Assembly: GCF_011326725.1 (NCBI RefSeq)
Contig: NZ_JAANCO010000001.1
Location: forward strand, 372,001-436,000
From: Microbacterium excoecariae
Lineage (GTDB): Bacteria; Actinomycetota; Actinomycetes; Actinomycetales; Microbacteriaceae
Length of the DNA: 64,000 nucleotides
Reading direction: 5' to 3'
Within the stretch, counting starts at the first letter, position 1; every line of letters starts with the position of its first letter. The position numbers were made by a program, and so were the translations under genes. Of the stretch, positions 29,881-38,701 are shown one piece after another. The notes beneath the pieces are model-generated. The model was not told the origin of the DNA. It made no database searches and saw only the letters and a list, made by a program, of their open reading frames with translations.

Positions 29881-30549
29881 TTACATGGGGGGCATGAGGA
29901 CCGAGTCGATCAGGTAGACCGTCGCGTTCTCGGTCTGGACGCCGCCGCAGACGATGGTGGCGTCGTTGACCATCCAGTCGTCACCGGATCCGGTCACCTC
30001 GACGTCCGCGCCCTGCACGGTCGCGTGGGTGCCCTCGATGTCGTCCGGCGCGATCTGGCCGGGGACGACGTGGTACGTCAGCACCGACGTCAGGAGGTCC
30101 GCGTCGGTCGAGAGCGTGTCCAGCGTCTCCTGGTCGACGGCCGCGAACGCGTCGTCAACCGGGGCGAAGACCGTGAACTCGTCGCTGTTGAGCGTGTCGA
30201 CGAGGTTGACGTCGGGGTTCAGCTCGCCCGAGACCGCCGAGACGAGCGTCGTGAGCAGCGGGTTGTTGGATGCGGCCGTCGCGACCGGGTCCATCGCCAT
30301 GCCCTCGATCGAGCCGTCGCCGTCCGGCACGGCCTCCGCGTAGTCCGCGCAGCCCGGGCCGACGAGGTTCGCGGCCGGGTCCATGGCCTCCTCGCTGGGC
30401 TCCTGCTCCTCCATGGGGGCGGTGGACTCCATCTGGTCGTCCGCCGTGTTGTCTGCCGTGTCGCCGCCCGACATGCAGCCGGTGAGCGCAAGTGCCGCCA
30501 CCGCCGTCATCGTCAGTCCGCCGCCGATACGCACGCTGTTGCGAAACAT
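29881..30549 (-). CDS. Fasciclin-domain lipoprotein (MPT70/MPT83-like)
   Basis: A 222-residue secreted lipoprotein. The signal peptide ends in the lipobox LTGC at about residue 25, so the mature protein is anchored through its Cys. A Met/Glu-rich linker leads to one fasciclin domain (about 90-222) with [37 protein letters not shown] and the final [10 protein letters not shown]. In Mycobacterium the fasciclin proteins MPT70 and MPT83 are controlled by SigK and RskA, whose genes lie directly upstream here on the other strand. A CCATCC-N16-CGAAT promoter precedes it. Ribosome site GAGGAGA. The family mediates adhesion; the exact role is unknown. Confidence 0.93.
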   Translation of the reverse strand: MFRNSVRIGGGLTMTAVAALALTGCMSGGDTADNTADDQMESTAPMEEQEPSEEAMDPAANLVGPGCADYAEAVPDGDGSIEGMAMDPVATAASNNPLLTTLVSAVSGELNPDVNLVDTLNSDEFTVFAPVDDAFAAVDQETLDTLSTDADLLTSVLTYHVVPGQIAPDDIEGTHATVQGADVEVTGSGDDWMVNDATIVCGGVQTENATVYLIDSVLMPPM

Positions 30550-30622
30550 GTGATTCTCCTCGATGTCCTGCTCTGCACGCCCTGAGGGGGCGAGTCGCCG
30601 CCGTCTGGCGGCCTCAACGGTC

Positions 30623-30649
30623 ATTCGGGGCCGGTTCGAAACCGGATGG
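30623..30649 (-). promoter_or_regulatory. SigK-type promoter of the fasciclin gene
   Basis: On the minus strand, -35 CCATCC and -10 CGAAT are separated by exactly 16 bases. This is the SigK promoter consensus as I recall it from mycobacteria. Transcription would start about 67 bases before the fasciclin ATG. Confidence 0.85.
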
Positions 30650-30673
30650 GAAAAAGTTCGACGAATATCGCGC

Positions 30674-30700
30674 CCATCCGGATCCGCCGGCGCGACGAAT
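30674..30700 (+). promoter_or_regulatory. SigK-type promoter of sigK-rskA
   Basis: CCATCC, 16 bases, CGAAT: the same two boxes and spacing as the divergent fasciclin promoter, now facing sigK. Transcription would start about 45 bases before the sigK ATG, so SigK probably drives its own gene. Confidence 0.85.
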
Positions 30701-30750
30701 ACCTCGTGAGCCCCGGGCGGGGCAGTACGGGAAGGGAGGGGTGATGAGGC

Positions 30751-31350
30751 ATGCTGGTCCTTATGACGCACGAGCACGACACCGCGTCGCCCCCGGCCGA
30801 CGGCGATGCCGTCGGCGACCTCCTCGGCGAGGTCGCGCAGGGCGACCGCGACGCGTTTGCCCGCGTCTATGACCTCATGTCCCCGCGCGTGTTCGGCGTG
30901 ATCCTCCGGGTCCTCGTCGACCGGGCTCAGGCGGAGGAGGTCCTGCAGGACGTTTTCCTCGAGGTCTGGGAGCGCGCAGCACGGTTCGAGCCCGGCCGAG
31001 GCCAGGGGCGATCCTGGATCTTCATGATCGCGCACCGCCGAGCCGTCGACCGGGTCCGCTCGGCGCAAGCCAGCACCGAGCGGGACGAGAAGATCGGACG
31101 CCGTGACACGGCGGTCCCCTACGACGGCGTCGCCGAGAGCGCGGAGCTCCGGATCGACGGGCGCCGGGCTCGCGATGCCTTGCGGGAGCTGCCGGATCCG
31201 CAGCGCGAGGCCCTCTCGCTCGCCTACTTCGGCGGGTACAGCCAGCGCGAGATCTCGGAGATGTTGAAGACTCCGCTCGGAACGATCAAGACACGAATGC
31301 GCGACGGAATGATGCGCCTGAGAGACGAAATGGGGGTGTCACCCGCATGA
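30751..31350 (+). CDS. sigK: ECF RNA polymerase sigma factor SigK
   Basis: A 199-residue group IV sigma factor. Region 2 runs from about [17 protein letters not shown] to [20 protein letters not shown] and [17 protein letters not shown], which read the -10 box. Region 4 holds [23 protein letters not shown] followed by [11 protein letters not shown], which reads the -35 (shown as [16 protein letters not shown] and [20 protein letters not shown]). AAGGGAGGGG precedes the ATG; a second ATG lies four codons in. Its gene overlaps rskA, the anti-sigma factor. The SigK name rests on the fasciclin neighbour, the RskA partner and the promoter boxes. Confidence 0.92.
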   Translation: MLVLMTHEHDTASPPADGDAVGDLLGEVAQGDRDAFARVYDLMSPRVFGVILRVLVDRAQAEEVLQDVFLEVWERAARFEPGRGQGRSWIFMIAHRRAVDRVRSAQASTERDEKIGRRDTAVPYDGVAESAELRIDGRRARDALRELPDPQREALSLAYFGGYSQREISEMLKTPLGTIKTRMRDGMMRLRDEMGVSPA

Positions 31351-32144
31351 ACGAGGATGAGTTCTGGGAGCTCGCGGCCGGGTACGCCGTCGGCGCGCTC
31401 TCGGCCGAGGAGGAGCGCGCGCTCCTCGACGCGGCCGCGGGCGACCCGCAGCGCCAGCGGATCCTCGACGAGATGGTCGAGACCTCGGCGGCGTTCGCCG
31501 AATCTATCCCGGAGGTCGCGCCCCCGTCCGGCATCCGGGACGCCCTGATGGCGAACCTCGGTCCGCAGGAGGCGCCGGCGGATCCGCTGGTCGACGCGGC
31601 GATTGCCGTCCCGGCCGATGCGGACGCGCCGTCTCCGGCCGGGGTCACCGCGCGCCCCGCGCCGGCGGCCCACGCCGCGCCCGCGCCGCGACGACACCGC
31701 ACGCTCTTCGCGCTCGCGGCTGCTGTCGTGCTCGTGGTCGGCATCGGGGCGGGGATCCTCACGCTCACACAGACGCTCGATCGCACGCCCGCCGAGGTCG
31801 CGCTGGAGCAGATCGTCGAGTCCGGCGACCACTCCCGCGCCGAGGCCGAGATGGCGGGCGGGGGCGCGGTCGTGCTCGACTGGTCGGCCGAGACCGGCAC
31901 GGCCGTTCTCACGGCGGATGGCCTGCCGGAGATCGCCGACGACCAGCAGTTCGAGGCGTGGTTCGTTCGCGACGGGGCTCCCATCCCGGCGGGCGTGTTC
32001 GACGGCACGAGCGAGGCGCAAGCGGTCCTCGAGGGCACGATGCACGAGGGCGACCTCGTGGCGATCACGGTCGAGCAGCACGGCGGATCCGACTCGGGCC
32101 TTCCGACGAGCGACCCGATCGTCGCGGTCGAGACCGCCTCGTAG
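31347..32144 (+). CDS. rskA: Anti-sigma-K factor RskA
   Basis: A 265-residue membrane anti-sigma factor. The N-terminal cytoplasmic part (1-70) has the zinc-less anti-sigma helix bundle opening FWELAAGYAVGALSAEEERALL. A Pro/Ala-rich linker leads to one transmembrane helix at about 120-140 (LFALAAAVVLVVGIGAGIL). The outer RskA domain contains VVLDWSAETGTAVLTADGLP and FEAWFVRDGAPIPAGVF (seen as QFEAWFVRDG and PIPAGVF). It would hold SigK at the membrane until regulated proteolysis frees it. ATGA overlap with sigK. Confidence 0.93.
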   Translation: MNEDEFWELAAGYAVGALSAEEERALLDAAAGDPQRQRILDEMVETSAAFAESIPEVAPPSGIRDALMANLGPQEAPADPLVDAAIAVPADADAPSPAGVTARPAPAAHAAPAPRRHRTLFALAAAVVLVVGIGAGILTLTQTLDRTPAEVALEQIVESGDHSRAEAEMAGGGAVVLDWSAETGTAVLTADGLPEIADDQQFEAWFVRDGAPIPAGVFDGTSEAQAVLEGTMHEGDLVAITVEQHGGSDSGLPTSDPIVAVETAS

Positions 32145-32153
32145 GATCCGCGC

Positions 32154-33962
32154 CTAGTCCTTCCCGTTCCCGTTCCCGTTGCCGCTGGCGTTCCCGCTGT
32201 TGCCGGGATCGTCGTCGGCGGGCTCTCCGGTGCACTGGGTGAGCGTCACCGACGAGTGCACGGCGACGTCCCCGGGGGCGGGGGACTGGGAGTGGACGGT
32301 GGGCGTGTCCGCGGCCTCGCAGCTCGCGTCGTCGATCACGTCGGCGGTCAGGCCGAGCGAGTCGAGCTCCGCGGTCGCGGCGTCGATCGTGAAGCCCTGC
32401 AGATCGGTGACGGTGACGCGCCCGGTCGCGACCGTGAGGTCGATCGTCGCGCCCTCGAGGAGCTCGTCGCCCTCGTCGACGCGGTCGCCGCCGGACTGCG
32501 CGGCGAGCACGGCGCCATCCTCGGCGTCGGGGTCGTTGCGCGGCACGACGCGCCCCACCTGGAGCCCCGCGTCCGTGATGGCGGCGCGCGCCTCCTCCTC
32601 GCTGGCCCCGACGAGCTGCGGGACGGCGACGACGAGCCGGCCCTCCGAGACGATGATCTCGACGGAGGATCCGATCGTCACGGAGGTTCCCGCGGCGGGA
32701 TCGGATCCGATCACGACGCCCTCCTCGATCGTGTCGCTCGGCTCCGAGTCGGTCGTGACCGTCAGACCCGCCGACTCGAGCTCCGAGATCGCGCGCTCCT
32801 CGGTCATGTCGGCGACGTTGGCGACGTCGACCGTGTCGGCCGCGCGCAGGTCAAGGGGATCCATCCGCACGAGCCAGAACACGACCGCCACGACGAGCGC
32901 CGCGACGAGCGCGACGCCGGCCCAGACCCACGCGACGGGCGGGCCCGACTGCGTCCGCGCCGCGCCCGTCTCCCGCGACAGCTGCGTGAGGGTGTGCTGC
33001 GCCTCGGCCTGTGCCTGGTGCTGGTCGCCGTAGAGCTCGTGGGTCAGCGCGGCGAGCTGACGCGTCGACATCGCGTCGCCGTCCACGGCCGCGTCGAGCG
33101 CCTCGCGGAAGGCCCCCGCATCGTCGAAACGCTGCGCCGGATCCTTCGCGAGCGCGCGCAAGACGATGCTGTCGAGCTGCGCGGGGGCGCCGGGGCGCGC
33201 CTGCGACGGCGGCACGGGCGCCTCGCGCACGTGCTGGTAGGCGACGGACACGGGCGAGTCGCCGCGGAACGGCGGGTGCCCGACGAGGAGCTCGTAGAGC
33301 ACGACGCCCGTGGAGTACAGGTCGGCGCGCGCGTCAACCGCCTCGCCCTTGGCCTGCTCGGGCGAGAAGTACGCGGCGGTGCCGAGGATGGTCGTCGTCT
33401 CGGCGACCGTGGCCGACGTGTCGCTCACCGCGCGCGCGATGCCGAAGTCCATGACCTTGATCTGGCCGTCGGGCGTGACCATGACGTTGGCGGGCTTGAT
33501 GTCGCGGTGCACGACGCCTGCGCGGTGCGAGTACTCGAGCGCCTCGAGGATCCCGTCGACGTATCGCGCGGCGTCCTCGGCGCCGAGGGGGCCGGCCGCG
33601 GCGACGTCCTTCAGGAGCGTGCCGCGCACGAACTCCATGACGATGAACGGCGTGTGGCGGGTCCCGCCGCGACCGTCGTCGTCGAGGTCCTCTCCCGCGT
33701 CGTACACGCGCACGATGAGCGGGTGTGCCATGCGGCTCGCGGCCTGCGCCTCCTGTCGGAAACGCAACCGGAAGGTGGCGTCCCCCGCGAGGTCCTCGCG
33801 GAGGACCTTGACGGCGACGGTGCGCCCGAGGGTGAGGTCGTAGCCGCGGTACACGCTCGCCATGCCGCCGCGACCGATGAGCGAGTCGATGCGATAGCGC
33901 CCCGAGAGCACGCGGTTCTGCTGGACGGGGGGCGTCATCGCCTGCGTCGGCTCGTCTGCCAC
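32154..33962 (-). CDS. pknB: Serine/threonine protein kinase PknB with PASTA domains
   Basis: A 602-residue membrane kinase that senses cell-wall precursors and phosphorylates growth and division proteins. The kinase (about 20-285) shows GRGGMASVYRG, the ATP-binding Lys in VAVKVL, HRDIKPANV and DFGIA. A transmembrane helix lies near 340-362. Three PASTA repeats follow at about 370-435, 437-508 and 510-575; mycobacterial PknB has four. The last repeat holds two cysteines (DASCEA and LTQCTG) likely to form a disulfide. The C terminus is a Gly-Asn tail made by short codon repeats. Last gene of the pstP-pknB operon. Confidence 0.96.
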   Translation of the reverse strand: MADEPTQAMTPPVQQNRVLSGRYRIDSLIGRGGMASVYRGYDLTLGRTVAVKVLREDLAGDATFRLRFRQEAQAASRMAHPLIVRVYDAGEDLDDDGRGGTRHTPFIVMEFVRGTLLKDVAAAGPLGAEDAARYVDGILEALEYSHRAGVVHRDIKPANVMVTPDGQIKVMDFGIARAVSDTSATVAETTTILGTAAYFSPEQAKGEAVDARADLYSTGVVLYELLVGHPPFRGDSPVSVAYQHVREAPVPPSQARPGAPAQLDSIVLRALAKDPAQRFDDAGAFREALDAAVDGDAMSTRQLAALTHELYGDQHQAQAEAQHTLTQLSRETGAARTQSGPPVAWVWAGVALVAALVVAVVFWLVRMDPLDLRAADTVDVANVADMTEERAISELESAGLTVTTDSEPSDTIEEGVVIGSDPAAGTSVTIGSSVEIIVSEGRLVVAVPQLVGASEEEARAAITDAGLQVGRVVPRNDPDAEDGAVLAAQSGGDRVDEGDELLEGATIDLTVATGRVTVTDLQGFTIDAATAELDSLGLTADVIDDASCEAADTPTVHSQSPAPGDVAVHSSVTLTQCTGEPADDDPGNSGNASGNGNGNGKD

Positions 33963-34041
33963 GAGTTGGCCTCCCCGAGTCGTGTCGTGCGCCGTCTCGC
34001 CCAGGGTAGCCGAGGGCGCGGCGGCTGCTTCTCAGCGAGCC

Positions 34042-35859
34042 CTACAGGAGGTCGTCGCCCGCGGGTGCCTGCTCGTCCGATGCGTCGGGTTCGTCCGACT
34101 CGGTGTCGGTCGAGGACTGCGTGGGCGTGGGGGTCGGCGTCGGCGTCTCCTCGGCGGGCGGGGCGACGGTCTGCACGGCGTCCATGCCCGTCTGACCCGA
34201 CTCGCGCTGCTCCGTGCCCGAGCACATCGCGCTGTAGGCGGCCGAAACGAACTGATCGGTCTCGCTGATCGTGACGGTCGCCGACGTCGTCGACGGGTCG
34301 AACGACTGCGACTCCGAGCCGTCGGAGAAGGTCGCGCCGGAGAGGGTGACGTTGTAGGCCGAGACGGAGCCCGTCCCGCTCGGGCACGTGTACGAGGCCC
34401 AGTTGAGCTGGGCCTCCTCGCCGCGAACGAGCTCGCTCTCGCTGAAGGCGGGCGCCGTGCTCGGCGCCGGAATGTCGACGAGGTTGCCGTAGGAGGTGAC
34501 GGTGACCGCGGTGCCGGGGTCGACGAACCCGCCCGGGTCGACGTTGTAGATCACACCCACCTGGTCGGAGCTGGCCGCGGAGTCGCCCGACACGCAGTTC
34601 AGGGTGATCTGCGCGTTCTCTTCAGAGACCCGCTGGTTCGCCTCGTCGCACGTCATGCCCTCGAGGCCTAACGCCGTGACGTCGACCCGATCAACCGTCG
34701 GCGTCGGCGTCGGGGTGGGCGTCTGCGACGGGGTCTGCGACACCGACGGGCTCGCGGTTGGCTCGGGGTCGTCGCCGAAGAATCCCGTCGCCATGCCCCA
34801 CACGGTGCCGATCAGGACGAGCGCGAGGAGGGCGATGAGCGCGATGAGCGGCCACGTCCACGGGCTGCGCTTCTTCTTCTTCTCTTCCGGGGCGTCCTCG
34901 GTGGTCATCGGCAGCGCCGCCGTCGTCGGCATCATCGTCGTTGCCGCGCCTGTGGCGCCGAGGAGCTGGGTCATCGCGTCGTCGTCGCCGAGGGTTCCCG
35001 CGGCCGCGATCATGGGCGCCGCCGCGACGGCGGCCTCCAGGTCGCCGCGCCGGAGGGCGTTGCAGGCGCGCGAGACGGCGGCGGCCGAGGCCGGGCGCTC
35101 GTCGGGCTTCTTCGCGATCATCGCCATGACGAGGCGGCGCACGGGGACCGGCACGCTCTCCGGCAGGGGCGGCGCGGTGTCGTTGATCTGCGCCATCGCG
35201 ATCGCGACCTGCGACTCGCCCGTGAACGGGCGCTTCCCGGCCAGCGACTCGTACGCGACGATGCCGAGCGAGTAGATGTCGGTCGCGGGGCTCGCGGGGT
35301 GTCCGGAGGCCTGCTCGGGCGAGAGGTACTGCACGGTTCCCATGACCTGACCGGTCGCCGTAAGCGGCACCTGGTCGGCGATGCGCGCGATGCCGAAGTC
35401 GGTGATCTTCACGCGCCCGTCGGGCGTGATGAGGAGGTTTCCCGGCTTGATGTCGCGGTGCACGAGCCCCGCCGCGTGCGCGGCCTGCAGGGCCGACGCG
35501 GTCTGCGACACGTAGTCGAGGACCTGGTCCGAGGGCAGCGAGCTCTCGCGCTCGAGCAGCGTCGAGAGCGCCTCGCCCGGCACGAGCTCCATGACGAGGT
35601 ACGCGGATCCGTTCTCCTCGCCGTAGTCGAAGACGCTGGCGATGCCCTCGTGGTTGACGAGCGCGGCATGGCGGGCCTCGGCGCGGAAGCGCTCCAGGAA
35701 GCCCGGATCCCCCATGTACTCGTCCTTGAGGATCTTGATCGCGACCGTGCGCCCGATGACGTGATCGGTCGCCTCCCAGACCTCGCCCATACCGCCGATG
35801 GCGATGCGGGAGATCAGCTCGTATCGCCCACCGAACGTCACACCTTGCGTTGGCCTCAT
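34042..35859 (-). CDS. pknA: Serine/threonine protein kinase PknA with a large outer region
   Basis: A 605-residue membrane kinase. The kinase domain (about 10-275) has AIGGMGEVWEA, VAIKILK, HRDIKPGNLL and DFGIA. A Thr/Ala-rich juxtamembrane part and a Lys run (EEKKKKRSPW) lead to the transmembrane helix at about 340-362. The remaining 243 residues are outside: a Thr-Pro stalk, a PASTA-like segment (about 389-458, with a Cys pair), a second segment of likely beta structure with two more cysteines (about 480-550), and a second Thr-Pro stalk with an acidic end. Mycobacterial PknA has a much shorter outer part. Its ATG overlaps the pbpA stop. Confidence 0.94.
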   Translation of the reverse strand: MRPTQGVTFGGRYELISRIAIGGMGEVWEATDHVIGRTVAIKILKDEYMGDPGFLERFRAEARHAALVNHEGIASVFDYGEENGSAYLVMELVPGEALSTLLERESSLPSDQVLDYVSQTASALQAAHAAGLVHRDIKPGNLLITPDGRVKITDFGIARIADQVPLTATGQVMGTVQYLSPEQASGHPASPATDIYSLGIVAYESLAGKRPFTGESQVAIAMAQINDTAPPLPESVPVPVRRLVMAMIAKKPDERPASAAAVSRACNALRRGDLEAAVAAAPMIAAAGTLGDDDAMTQLLGATGAATTMMPTTAALPMTTEDAPEEKKKKRSPWTWPLIALIALLALVLIGTVWGMATGFFGDDPEPTASPSVSQTPSQTPTPTPTPTVDRVDVTALGLEGMTCDEANQRVSEENAQITLNCVSGDSAASSDQVGVIYNVDPGGFVDPGTAVTVTSYGNLVDIPAPSTAPAFSESELVRGEEAQLNWASYTCPSGTGSVSAYNVTLSGATFSDGSESQSFDPSTTSATVTISETDQFVSAAYSAMCSGTEQRESGQTGMDAVQTVAPPAEETPTPTPTPTQSSTDTESDEPDASDEQAPAGDDLL

Positions 35860-37316
35860 TGTGCGAGCACCGCCTCCATGACCTTCTTCGCGATGGGAGC
35901 CGCGATCGTGTTTCCCGAACCTGTCTGTCCTACTCCGCCGCCGTCTTCCACCACGACGGCCACGGCCACCTGCGGATCGTCCGCGGGGGCGAACCCGGTG
36001 AACCAGAGGGTGTACGGATCACCGTCGGCGTTCTCCGCGGTGCCCGTCTTCCCGGCCACGTCGACGCCTTCTATTCTTGCACCCGTCGCGGCGCCTTCCG
36101 CGACGCTCGAGACCATCATGTCGGTCACGGCATTCGCCTCGTCGGCCTCCAGCGCGCGGCCCCACTCCGACGCCGTCGTGCTCTCCTGCACCGACAGGTC
36201 GTCCCCGAGGATCTGGTCCACCATGGTCGGCTGCATCACGACGCCGTCGTTCGCGATGCCGGCCGTCGTCAGCGCCACCTCGAGCGGGGTCGCGACGACC
36301 TGGCCCTGGCCGAATCCCGTCAGGCCGGTCTGGTCGTCGCTGAGGTCCGCCGGGTAGTTCGACGCGGTCACGGCGAGGGGGATCGAGAAGTCGGCGTTGT
36401 ATCCGAACTTCTCGGCCTGCTCGCGGATCGCCTCGTCCCCGAGCTCCACGGCGAGCTCGGCCATGGGCACGTTGCAGCTCAGGGAGATGGCCGTCGCGAG
36501 GGTCACCTCGTCCCCGCCGCCGCACGTGCCGCGCGAGGCGTTGTACACGTTCGTCGACGTCCCGGGCAGCTCGTAGGCCGACAGATTGTCGAACGTGCTG
36601 TCCGGCGTGTAGTCGCCGGAGGCGAGCGCGGCGGACGCGACGACGAGCTTGAAGGTGGATCCGGGCGGGTACCACTGGCTCGTCGCGCGGTTGACGAGCG
36701 GATCGCTCTCGTCGGCCGCGAGCGCGTCGTACGTCTCCGTCGCCGCGGCCCCGTCGTGCACCGAGAGGGCGTTCGTGTCGAATCCCGGCGTCGAGACGAG
36801 CCCGAGCACGCGCCCCGAGTCGGGCTCGATCGCCACGACGGCGCCCGAGTAGCCCGCTCCCACCATGGCCTCGTAGGCCGCGCGCTGGACCTCGGGATCG
36901 AGGCTCAGCTCGACCGACGACCCCCGGGGCGCCTGGCCGCTGATGATCTGCTCGAGCCGCGCGAGGAACGCGGAGTTCGCGAAGCCCGACAGCTCCTGGT
37001 TCATGGCCTGCTCGATGCCGGACGCCGATCCGAGGGCCGGGTTGAAGAACCCCGTCACGGACGCCCACATCTCCGGGTCCTCGTACATGCGCTGGAAGGC
37101 ATAGAGGTCGTCGGACGACTGCGATCGCGCGATCTGCGTGCCGCCCGCGATGATCGGCCCGCGGCGCACCTCGTACGAGTCGTAGAGGGTGCGGCGGTTG
37201 TTCGGGTCGCTCGCGAGCGAATCCGCGTGCACGACCTGAATGATGCTCGTCGACGCGAACAGTGCCACGAACATGAACACCACGATGATGCTCAGGCGAC
37301 GGATCTCCTTCGTCAT
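35856..37316 (-). CDS. pbpA: Penicillin-binding protein PbpA (transpeptidase)
   Basis: A 486-residue class B penicillin-binding protein that cross-links peptidoglycan. One N-terminal membrane anchor (about 8-30) is followed by a dimerisation region with NNRRTLYDSYEVRRGPI. The three transpeptidase motifs are SxxK in GSTFKLV (about 219), SxN in SCNVP (about 279) and KTGT in AGKTGTAE (about 421). It is the usual partner of the RodA/FtsW protein encoded before it; the genes share a TGATG junction. Confidence 0.96.
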   Translation of the reverse strand: MTKEIRRLSIIVVFMFVALFASTSIIQVVHADSLASDPNNRRTLYDSYEVRRGPIIAGGTQIARSQSSDDLYAFQRMYEDPEMWASVTGFFNPALGSASGIEQAMNQELSGFANSAFLARLEQIISGQAPRGSSVELSLDPEVQRAAYEAMVGAGYSGAVVAIEPDSGRVLGLVSTPGFDTNALSVHDGAAATETYDALAADESDPLVNRATSQWYPPGSTFKLVVASAALASGDYTPDSTFDNLSAYELPGTSTNVYNASRGTCGGGDEVTLATAISLSCNVPMAELAVELGDEAIREQAEKFGYNADFSIPLAVTASNYPADLSDDQTGLTGFGQGQVVATPLEVALTTAGIANDGVVMQPTMVDQILGDDLSVQESTTASEWGRALEADEANAVTDMMVSSVAEGAATGARIEGVDVAGKTGTAENADGDPYTLWFTGFAPADDPQVAVAVVVEDGGGVGQTGSGNTIAAPIAKKVMEAVLAQ

Positions 37317-38701
37317 CAGCCGATCACCGCCCTCGGTTGACGTCGTACGGCGTCGCTGACCCGAAGGAGGATGGCGACGATGAGCCAGTTCGCGAGGAGC
37401 GAGGATCCGCCCGCCGCGAGGAAGGGCGTCGTCAGGCCCGTCAGCGGGATCACGCGGGTGACGCCGCCGACCATGATGAACACCTGGAGCGCGAGCGTGA
37501 AGGACAGCCCGACCGCGAGCAGCTTGCCGAAGTCGTCCTGGCCCGCCACGCCGACCCGCGCGCCGCGGCTGACGAACACGAGGTAGAGCGCGAAGATCGC
37601 GAACAGCCCGACGAGCCCGAGCTCCTCGCCGAGGCTGGGGATGATGTAGTCGCTGTTGGCGACGGGCGTCAGGGCGGGGCGGCCCTGGCCGAGGCCCGTG
37701 CCGAACAGCCCGCCGTGCGCGAGGCCGAAGATGCCGTTGACGAGCTGGTAGCTGCCGCCCGCGGGGTCGTTGTACAGCTCGTTGTCGAAGGCGTGGATCC
37801 ACGCGTTGAAGCGGTTGTGGACGTACGGCATCACGAAGGTCGCCGCGACCGCGCCCGCGGCCGCGAGGCCCACGCCGATGAGCACCCAGCCCGTCTTGCC
37901 CGTGGCGACGTAGAGCATCGCGACGAACATGCCGAAGATGAGCATTCCCGTGCCGAGGTCGCGCTGCGCCACGATGATGACCATCGAGACCAGCCAGATG
38001 ACGAGCAGGGGCCCGAACTCGCGGGCGCGCGGGAAGGTGAACCCGAGGATCCGCCGCCCGGTCGAGGTCAGGCTGTCGCGCGTGCGCACGAGGTAGCCGG
38101 CGAAGAAGATCGCGAGGCAGATCTTCGCGATCTCGCCCGGCTGGAAGTAGAAGCCCGCGACGTGGATCCACACGGTCGCGTTGCCGCCGCCGTTGAGGAA
38201 GGGCACGAACGGCAGGACGAGGAGCACGAGGCCCGTGAGGCCGAACACGTAGGTGTAGCGGAACAGGACGCGGTGGTTCGCGAGGAACCAGACCGTCAGG
38301 CCCGCGAGGGCGACCGAGAGCATCGCGTACTCGAGCTGGTGCTGGCCGGCCTCCGTGTCGAGCGAGAGGTCGATCCGGTAGATCATCGCCGACCCGAGCC
38401 CCGTGAGGAGCAGGGCGATGGGCAGGAGGAACGGATCCGCCTGCGCGGCGCGGATCCGGAGCACGACGTGCAGCGCGAGCGCGAGCGCCGACAGGATGCC
38501 GACGACGACGAGGATCCCCGTCTGGATCTCGCCGAGCGCGCCGAACTGCACGAGCACGAACGCGCCGCCGGTGAGCACGATCGCGCCGATCAGGAGGAGG
38601 AGCTCGCGGTTGCGGAGCCGCTGGGCGGCGCGGATCCGCCGCAGGTCCCGCGTGACGCCGCGGTCCTTCTTCGCCTTCTCGTCGGGGGTGACGTCGGTCA
38701 T
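37316..38701 (-). CDS. rodA: RodA/FtsW-family lipid II glycosyltransferase
   Basis: A 461-residue SEDS protein with about ten to twelve helices that polymerises glycan strands from lipid II. FYFQPGEIAKICLAIFFAGYL (QPGEIAKICLAIF) and the region VIVAQRDLGTGMLIFGMF are conserved, as are NGIFGLAHGGLFGTGLGQG and YIIPSLGEELGLVG; the Asp of AQRDLGTG is the catalytic position. Pairing with pbpA marks it as the elongation-type SEDS enzyme of this cluster. The ATG overlaps the pstP stop. Confidence 0.95.
   Translation of the reverse strand: MTDVTPDEKAKKDRGVTRDLRRIRAAQRLRNRELLLLIGAIVLTGGAFVLVQFGALGEIQTGILVVVGILSALALALHVVLRIRAAQADPFLLPIALLLTGLGSAMIYRIDLSLDTEAGQHQLEYAMLSVALAGLTVWFLANHRVLFRYTYVFGLTGLVLLVLPFVPFLNGGGNATVWIHVAGFYFQPGEIAKICLAIFFAGYLVRTRDSLTSTGRRILGFTFPRAREFGPLLVIWLVSMVIIVAQRDLGTGMLIFGMFVAMLYVATGKTGWVLIGVGLAAAGAVAATFVMPYVHNRFNAWIHAFDNELYNDPAGGSYQLVNGIFGLAHGGLFGTGLGQGRPALTPVANSDYIIPSLGEELGLVGLFAIFALYLVFVSRGARVGVAGQDDFGKLLAVGLSFTLALQVFIMVGGVTRVIPLTGLTTPFLAAGGSSLLANWLIVAILLRVSDAVRRQPRAVIG

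Noticed and set aside
32154..32215. Tandem repeat at the end of pknB
   Set aside because: The short repeats encode a Gly-Asn tail of PknB in frame and need no other explanation.
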